NCBI GenBank assembly: GCA_031549965.1
Contig: JAVBPB010000115.1
Coordinates: 1 to 8,300 of the forward strand
DNA length: 8,300 nt
Reading direction: 5' to 3'
DNA from: JAVBPB01 sp031549965
Lineage (GTDB): Bacteria > Bacillota > Clostridia > Lachnospirales > Lachnospiraceae
The position numbers and the translations under genes were made by a program. Below the pieces are notes generated by a model that was not told the origin of the DNA, searched no databases, and saw only the letters and a list, made by a program, of their open reading frames with translations. Below are positions 4,162 through 8,300 of this stretch, one piece after another (positions within the stretch are counted from its first letter, which is position 1; every line of letters starts with the position of its first letter).

Positions 4162-5535
4162 ATGGATATAATTAAATCACAATGGGATAATATAAAAGAT
4201 ACTGTCAGAAGGGAATATAATCTTACTGATATATCTTACAATACTTGGATAGAGCCATTGGAACTTCATAGTGTAAAGGATGCAAATGTCTATATCATTA
4301 TTCCAACAGATAAGGCAAGTGCATTTAGTTATATTTCAATTAAATATAAAACCTTTTTTCAAGTAACCATATCAGAAATGTTTAATGAAAATTATGATAT
4401 TACATTTATATTAGAAAAAGATACAACATCATTAGAAAATAATGGTACTGATATTTCTGTACATACACCTGTTTTCAATATTAATTATGAAAATGCAAAT
4501 CTTAATCCAAAATATAAGTTTGATACCTTTGTTGTTGGTAGTAATAATAAATTTGCTCATTCAGCTTCTTTAGCTGTTGCAGAATCTCCAGGTGAAGCAT
4601 ATAACCCTCTTTATTTATATGGAGGAGCTGGTTTAGGAAAAACTCACCTTATGCATTCCATCGGACATTTTGTTTTAGAACAAGATTCTAATAAAAAGGT
4701 TCTTTATGTCACTTCAGAAGAGTTTACAAATGAAGTTATTGAATCTATTCGTAGTGGTAATGCTGCTGCAATGACAAAGCTTCGTGATAAATATAGAACT
4801 GTTGATGTACTCATGGTCGATGATGTTCAATTTATAATAGGAAAAGAAAGTACACAGGAAGAATTCTTTCATACCTTTAATGTATTACATGCTGCTGGTA
4901 AGCAAATTATCCTTTCCTCTGATAAACCACCTAAAGAAATGGAAACTCTTGATGAACGTTTTCGTTCTCGATTTGAATGGGGTCTTATTGCTGATATTCA
5001 AGCACCAGATTATGAAACAAGAATGGCTATTTTACGTAAAAATGCAGAAAACTGTGATCGTAAAATAGATGAAGAAATCATTAAATACATAGCAACTAAT
5101 ATTAAATCTAATATCAGAGAGTTAGAAGGTGCCTTTAATAAAATTCTTGCCTTTATTAAATTAAATAATATTAATAACTCTGATCTATCTGTTCAGGTTG
5201 CTGAAGAAGCTTTAAAAGATATTATTTATCCAGACAAGCCAAAGGAAATAACACCTCAGCTTATTATTAATGTAGTTTCTGAACACTTTGGAGTTAATCC
5301 AGAAGATATTACCTCCAAAAAACGTAATTCTGAATTTGTTCTTCCAAGACAGGTAGTTATGTATTTAAGTAGAACTCTTACAGCAACATCACTTCAAAAT
5401 ATAGGTAAGCTACTTGGTAAAAAAGACCATACTACCATTATTCATGGTGTTGAAAAAATAACAAAGGAATTAGAAAATAATGAAGATTTAAGAAATAAAG
5501 TTGATACCATTAAGAAGAAAATTAACCCTTCTTAA
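4162..5535 (+). CDS. dnaA: DnaA, chromosomal replication initiator ATPase
   Basis: Binds DnaA boxes as an ATP-dependent oligomer and opens the origin; it also regulates its own gene in many bacteria. The 457 residues are standard. Domain I (about 1-82) includes WIEPLEL. Domain II is a short linker (about 83-112). The AAA+ domain III (about 113-335) shows Walker A GGAGLGKTH at 154-162, Walker B VLMVDDVQF at 216-224, sensor 1 LSSDKPPKE near 251-259, the arginine-finger box LDERFRSRFEWGL at 263-275 and the sensor 2 helix NIRELEGAF at 317-325. DNA-binding domain IV (about 360-457) has PRQVVMYLSR at 395-404 and the DnaA signature with KKDHTTIIHG at 420-429. The start at 4162 has AGAAAGG seven bases upstream. 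Its stop codon overlaps a degenerate DnaA box of the downstream origin half. No key residue appears missing. Confidence 0.99.
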   Translation: MDIIKSQWDNIKDTVRREYNLTDISYNTWIEPLELHSVKDANVYIIIPTDKASAFSYISIKYKTFFQVTISEMFNENYDITFILEKDTTSLENNGTDISVHTPVFNINYENANLNPKYKFDTFVVGSNNKFAHSASLAVAESPGEAYNPLYLYGGAGLGKTHLMHSIGHFVLEQDSNKKVLYVTSEEFTNEVIESIRSGNAAAMTKLRDKYRTVDVLMVDDVQFIIGKESTQEEFFHTFNVLHAAGKQIILSSDKPPKEMETLDERFRSRFEWGLIADIQAPDYETRMAILRKNAENCDRKIDEEIIKYIATNIKSNIRELEGAFNKILAFIKLNNINNSDLSVQVAEEALKDIIYPDKPKEITPQLIINVVSEHFGVNPEDITSKKRNSEFVLPRQVVMYLSRTLTATSLQNIGKLLGKKDHTTIIHGVEKITKELENNEDLRNKVDTIKKKINPS

Positions 5536-5579
5536 TCCACATCATTATGTGAATTTCTTGTTAAAAACAAAACATTAAG

Positions 5580-5588
5580 TGTGAATAA
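5580..5588 (-). promoter_or_regulatory. DnaA box, consensus (TTATTCACA on minus strand)
   Basis: TGTGAATAA on the plus strand matches TTATNCACA exactly. The next four bases, CTTT, are shared with the box at 5622, making a 13-base direct repeat. Confidence 0.82.
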
Positions 5589-5621
5589 CTTTTTAACTTA
5601 ACTTTTTAATAATTTTACCTA

Positions 5622-5630
5622 TGTGAATAA
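5622..5630 (-). promoter_or_regulatory. DnaA box, consensus (TTATTCACA on minus strand)
   Basis: Second copy of TGTGAATAA, exactly 42 bases after the first. GAATAACTT (5625-5633) is also one arm of an inverted repeat with AAGTTATTC (5647-5655). Between and overlapping the arms lies TTATCCATA (5639-5647), a one-mismatch box in plus orientation. Confidence 0.82.
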
Positions 5631-5697
5631 CTTTAACTTTATCCATAAGTTATTCTGAATTATTAACATGGTTTTGCTATCATTTTTAATTGAAAAA

Positions 5698-5706
5698 TGC
5701 TATAAT
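5698..5706 (+). promoter_or_regulatory. Extended -10 promoter for dnaN
   Basis: TGCTATAAT is a perfect extended -10 element (TGN then TATAAT). No convincing -35 lies at the normal distance, but extended -10 promoters can work without one. Transcription would start near 5713, leaving a leader of about 110 bases. The degenerate DnaA box at 5715-5723 sits on the predicted start point, so DnaA could affect this promoter. It probably serves dnaN, yaaA and recF. Confidence 0.7.
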
Positions 5707-5735
5707 AGAAAAGGTTTTACACATATCAACAACCC

Positions 5736-5800
5736 TTATTATTAAGATTACTAATTTTTTTATATATTATATTATTATTTGGATTATTTTTTTACTTATT
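5736..5800. other. AT-rich putative DNA unwinding element
   Basis: About 65 bases that are almost entirely A and T, beginning TTATTATTA and containing a run of T residues and TATATATTATATTATTATTT. It follows a degenerate DnaA box and a short C-rich spacer (ACCC at 5732-5735). The low melting stability and position suit the site of initial strand opening. The assignment is by composition and by analogy with Bacillus subtilis. Confidence 0.6.
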
Positions 5801-5814
5801 TAGAACGAAGGGAG

Positions 5815-5823
5815 TTATACACA
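5815..5823 (+). promoter_or_regulatory. DnaA box, perfect, between dnaN Shine-Dalgarno and start codon
   Basis: TTATACACA matches TTATNCACA exactly and equals the R2-type box of the Escherichia coli origin. It fills the spacer between GGAG (5811-5814) and the dnaN ATG at 5825. It could be a functional last box of the origin or a chance match in an AT-rich leader. Confidence 0.6.
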
Positions 5824-5824
5824 A

Positions 5825-6934
5825 ATGAAATTAGTATGTTCAAAATCCAATTTATTAAATGGTGTTCAAATTGTATCCAAAGCAGTTCCTAGTAAAACAA
5901 CTATGTCTATATTAGAATGTATTCTTATTGATGCAACAAAAGGATCTATTAAACTTACAGCTAATGATATGGAATTAGGAATTGAAACAATTATAGAAGG
6001 TGACATTATTGAAAAAGGTATTATTGCAATTGATGCAAAGATATTCTTAGAGATTGTTCGTAAGCTACCAGATAGCTTTATAACAGTGGAAACAGATTCA
6101 TCTTATAAAATGACTATTACTTGTGAAAAAGCTAAATTTAATATTATTGGTAAGTCAGGAGAAGATTTTTCTTATTTACCAAATATTGAAAAAGAAGATT
6201 ATATATCAATTTCACAGTTCACATTAAAAGAAGTTATTAGACAAACAATATTTTCTATTGCTGATAATGATAACAATAAGTTAATGACTGGTGAACTATT
6301 TGATATCAGTGGAAATGAATTAAGAGTAGTATCTTTAGACGGTCATAGAATTTCTATAAGAAAAATTGAATTAAGAGATTCTTATGATGCAAAGAAAGTA
6401 GTAGTACCGGGTAAAACTTTAAATGAAATAAGTAAGATTTTACAAGGTGATACAGATAAATTTGTGAATATATTTATTACACAAAAACATATTGTATTTG
6501 AATTTGATAATACAGTAGTAGTTTCTAGGTTAATTGAAGGTGAGTATTTTAAGATTGATCAGATGCTTTCTAGTGACTATGAAACAAAAGTAAGAATAAG
6601 CAAAAAAGAATTATTAAGCTGTATTGATAGAGCAACTCTCCTCGTAAAAGAAGGGGATAAAAAGCCTATTATTATAAATATCATTGATGGTAGTATGGAA
6701 TTGAAAATTAATTCTATTGTTGGTAGCATGAATGAAGAAATTGATATTGATAAACAGGGTAAAGATTTAATGATAGGATTTAATCCTAAATTCTTAATAG
6801 ATGCTCTTCGTGTTATTGATGATGAAGAAATTGATGTTTATCTAGTAAATCCAAAGGCACCTTGTTTTATTAAAGATGCAGATGAAAAATACACATATTT
6901 AATTTTACCTGTTAATTTTACAACAGTTAATTAA
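5825..6934 (+). CDS. dnaN: DnaN, DNA polymerase III sliding clamp (beta subunit)
   Basis: Forms the ring-shaped homodimer that tethers DNA polymerase III to DNA and serves as a docking platform for many replication and repair proteins. The 369 residues are a normal length for three similar clamp domains (about 1-125, 128-245 and 246-369). Recognisable blocks include the N-terminal MKLVCSKSNLLNGVQIVSKA, SLDGHRIS at 170-177, SRLIEGEYFKID around 234-245, and the C-terminal TYLILPVNF, which contributes to the peptide-binding pocket. The start at 5825 has AAGGGAG ten bases upstream. The spacer is long but normal for the group and contains a DnaA box. It has its own extended -10 promoter, and read-through from dnaA is also possible since I see no terminator after dnaA. 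yaaA follows 25 bases later. Confidence 0.98.
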   Translation: MKLVCSKSNLLNGVQIVSKAVPSKTTMSILECILIDATKGSIKLTANDMELGIETIIEGDIIEKGIIAIDAKIFLEIVRKLPDSFITVETDSSYKMTITCEKAKFNIIGKSGEDFSYLPNIEKEDYISISQFTLKEVIRQTIFSIADNDNNKLMTGELFDISGNELRVVSLDGHRISIRKIELRDSYDAKKVVVPGKTLNEISKILQGDTDKFVNIFITQKHIVFEFDNTVVVSRLIEGEYFKIDQMLSSDYETKVRISKKELLSCIDRATLLVKEGDKKPIIINIIDGSMELKINSIVGSMNEEIDIDKQGKDLMIGFNPKFLIDALRVIDDEEIDVYLVNPKAPCFIKDADEKYTYLILPVNFTTVN

Positions 6935-6959
6935 GTAATTAGGAATATTAAGGAAAAAT

Positions 6960-7169
6960 ATGGAAATAATTAAATTAAGAGAAGATTATATTAAACTTGG
7001 TCAAGCATTAAAAGCTGCTGGATTAGTAGGATCAGGTATGGATGCAAAATTAGTTATACAAGATGGACTAGTTAAGGTAAATGGCAAGATAGAAACCCAA
7101 CGAGGAAAAAAACTTGTTGATGGGGATATTGTAGATTTTGATGGGGAACAAATCAAAATAGAAGGATAA
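6960..7169 (+). CDS. yaaA: S4-domain RNA-binding protein YaaA (RlbA-like)
   Basis: Small 69-residue protein consisting almost wholly of an S4 RNA-binding domain (about residues 11-60). It includes LGQALKAAGLVGSGMDAKLVIQ, split here as LGQALKAAG and SGMDAKLVIQDGLVKVNGK, followed by RGKKLVDGD. Members located between dnaN and recF in Firmicutes are thought to act in ribosome assembly, but the exact role is less certain than the family. AAGGA lies five bases before the start at 6960. It begins 25 bases after dnaN and its stop codon falls directly after the Shine-Dalgarno of recF, which starts 6 bases later, so the three genes are almost certainly one operon with translational coupling. This gene is distinct from the unrelated Escherichia coli yaaA. 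Confidence 0.93.
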   Translation: MEIIKLREDYIKLGQALKAAGLVGSGMDAKLVIQDGLVKVNGKIETQRGKKLVDGDIVDFDGEQIKIEG

Positions 7170-7175
7170 AAACCT

Positions 7176-8261
7176 ATGATTATCAAATCAATAGAACTTG
7201 CTGATTATAGAAATTACGATTTTCTAACTTTGCAGTTCGATAAAGGAACTAATATTTTATATGGGGATAATGCCCAAGGTAAAACAAATATTTTAGAAGC
7301 AATTTATGTAGCTGCTACAACAAAGTCACATAAAGGTAGTAAAGACAAAGATATAATAAATTTTGAAAAAGATGAAGCTCATATAAGAACATATCTTGAA
7401 AAGGATGGTCTTGAAACCAAAGTAGATATGCATCTTCGAAAAAGTAAATCTAAAGGTATTGCTATTGATGGACAAAAGATTAAAAAGGCAGCAGATTTAT
7501 TAGGACTTTGTAATGTAGTTTTATTTTCTCCAGAGGACTTGAGTATTATTAAAAATGGTCCATCTGAAAGAAGAAGATTTGTAGATATGGAATTATGTCA
7601 ATTAGATAGTTTTTATCTATATAATCTAAATAACTACAACAAGATAGTGAATCAAAGAAATGTATTATTAAAAGATATTTATATGAATCCCGGACTTAGA
7701 GAAACTTTAAATATCTGGGATTCTCAACTTGTGTCCTTTGGTAGTAAAGTAATTGAAAGAAGAAAAATATTTGTAGAACAGATTAATGAAATTATATATG
7801 GCATACATAAAAAGTTATCTGGCGACAAAGAAGAAATATATATAAAATATGAACCTGATGTTTTAATGGAATCTTTTGAAACTAAATTGAAAATTAATCA
7901 AGAGAAGGATATTAAGTTAAAACAAACAACTGTAGGTCCACATAGAGATGATTTTTCTTTTTTAGTTGGTGATATAGATATTCGAAAGTTTGGGTCTCAA
8001 GGACAGCAAAGAACAGCTGCACTTTCTTTAAAATTATCTGAAATAGAGCTAGTTAAAAAAATTACAAAAGATACTCCAATACTTTTATTAGATGATGTTT
8101 TATCGGAATTAGATAGTAATAGACAAAACTATTTATTAAATAGTATAGGTGATATTCAGACCATTATTACATGTACCGGATTAGAGGAATTTGTAAATAA
8201 TAGATTTGAAATAAATAAAATATTTAAAGTTTCTAATGGTTATGTAAAAAATGAAAATTAA
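7176..8261 (+). CDS. recF: RecF, recombinational repair ATPase
   Basis: ABC/SMC-like ATPase that, with RecO and RecR, loads RecA onto gapped DNA coated with single-strand binding protein. The 361 residues are standard. It starts MIIKSIELADYRNYDFL. Walker A GDNAQGKTN is at 30-38, LFSPEDL at 116-122, GPSERRRFVD at 128-137, GPHRDD at 254-259, the ABC signature region SQGQQRT at 274-280, and Walker B ILLLDDVLSELD at 302-313. All catalytic motifs are present, so it should be active. The start at 7176 has AGAAGGA nine bases upstream, formed from the last codons of yaaA, implying coupled translation. It ends 29 bases before the next start codon, which is preceded by a strong GGAGG. Confidence 0.98.
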   Translation: MIIKSIELADYRNYDFLTLQFDKGTNILYGDNAQGKTNILEAIYVAATTKSHKGSKDKDIINFEKDEAHIRTYLEKDGLETKVDMHLRKSKSKGIAIDGQKIKKAADLLGLCNVVLFSPEDLSIIKNGPSERRRFVDMELCQLDSFYLYNLNNYNKIVNQRNVLLKDIYMNPGLRETLNIWDSQLVSFGSKVIERRKIFVEQINEIIYGIHKKLSGDKEEIYIKYEPDVLMESFETKLKINQEKDIKLKQTTVGPHRDDFSFLVGDIDIRKFGSQGQQRTAALSLKLSEIELVKKITKDTPILLLDDVLSELDSNRQNYLLNSIGDIQTIITCTGLEEFVNNRFEINKIFKVSNGYVKNEN

Positions 8262-8290
8262 AGTTTTTTCTTCTAAAGAATGGAGGAATC

Positions 8291-8300
8291 ATGAATAATA
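8291..8300 (+). CDS. gyrB: Start of next gene, probably gyrB
   Basis: Only ATG plus two Asn codons and one base (MNN) are visible. A GGAGG at 8282-8286, four bases upstream, marks this as a genuine start. The identity rests solely on context: in Firmicutes gyrB, the DNA gyrase B subunit, usually follows recF. No residue-level evidence exists in the window. Confidence 0.5.

Larger units (their letters stand above)
5533..5824. other. Downstream half of oriC (dnaA-dnaN intergenic region)
   Basis: The 289 bases between dnaA and dnaN carry no gene. They hold three consensus DnaA boxes (5580, 5622, 5815), degenerate ones at 5533-5541 (TAATCCACA, overlapping the dnaA stop), 5548-5556, 5639-5647 (TTATCCATA) and 5715-5723 (TTTTACACA), and a dnaN promoter. 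A very AT-rich tract at 5736-5800 is the likely DNA unwinding element. In Bacillus subtilis the melted region also lies between dnaA and dnaN, so I infer that strand opening happens here. Confidence 0.85.

Noticed and set aside
4880..5068. Open frame on the plus strand in another phase of dnaA
   Set aside because: Lies wholly inside the DnaA AAA+ domain coding sequence; no independent start signals.
5538..5551. CACAT/ATGTG stem after dnaA as a terminator
   Set aside because: The stem is only 5 bp with no T-run; it is better explained by two facing DnaA-box-like sequences.
5625..5655. 9-bp inverted repeat as a dnaA terminator
   Set aside because: It has a 13-base loop, an AT-rich stem and no following T-run; it coincides with DnaA boxes.
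7001..7186. Minus-strand open frame over yaaA
   Set aside because: Antisense to the S4-domain gene, with no supporting signals.
8279..8294. Four-codon mini-ORF (ATGGAGGAATCATGA) overlapping the next gene's start
   Set aside because: The ATG arises from the Shine-Dalgarno context AATGGAGG and has no binding site of its own; probably incidental.
1..8300. Mobile elements, CRISPR arrays, tRNA or rRNA genes, or a novel defence or metabolic system
   Set aside because: No transposase, integrase, repeat-spacer pattern, cloverleaf or rRNA-like sequence was seen; all coding DNA belongs to the conserved origin-region genes.

Overview
This window is a bacterial chromosomal replication origin (oriC) with the conserved genes on both sides of it. 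Base composition is very AT-rich. The gene order on the minus strand (rpmH, rnpA, yidD, yidC, jag, mnmE) and the plus strand (dnaA, dnaN, S4-domain yaaA, recF, then probably gyrB) is the classic low-GC Gram-positive arrangement. Wording of the proteins (a 435-residue YidC with a long external insert, RnpA with RHR instead of RNR, RpmH starting MKMTFQPKKR, DnaA with GKKDHTTIIHG) points to Clostridia, most likely Lachnospiraceae or a close relative. That placement is inference from remembered family features, not a search.

Layout: positions 1-3599 carry the leftward block. The order from the origin outward is rpmH, rnpA, yidD, yidC, jag and the first 250 codons of mnmE, which runs off the left edge. 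A strong sigma-A-type promoter (3706-3734) drives the block, and an intrinsic terminator sits immediately after rpmH. Positions 3600-4161 are non-coding and hold the upstream half of oriC, with about nine DnaA-box-like 9-mers. dnaA occupies 4162-5535. Positions 5536-5824 hold the downstream half of oriC, with more DnaA boxes, an extended -10 promoter for dnaN and a very AT-rich putative unwinding tract. dnaN, yaaA and recF follow in tight succession, and the first ten bases of the next gene are at the right edge.

Functionally, the rightward block makes the initiator (DnaA), the sliding clamp (DnaN), an S4 RNA-binding protein and RecF. The leftward block makes ribosomal protein L34, the RNase P protein, the membrane insertase YidC with its accessory YidD, the KH/R3H RNA-binding protein Jag and the tRNA-modifying GTPase MnmE. 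Both blocks are transcribed away from the origin, so they run co-directionally with replication forks.

I see no new gene system here: every protein is a recognisable core family. The points worth a second look are in the non-coding DNA and fine structure. They are helically phased and convergent DnaA boxes, a perfect DnaA box lying between the Shine-Dalgarno and start codon of dnaN, predicted 5'-terminal hairpins on both origin-flanking mRNAs, a palindrome touching the rpmH promoter, AUGUAA start-stop elements before yidC and jag, and a YidC lacking the usual groove arginine.
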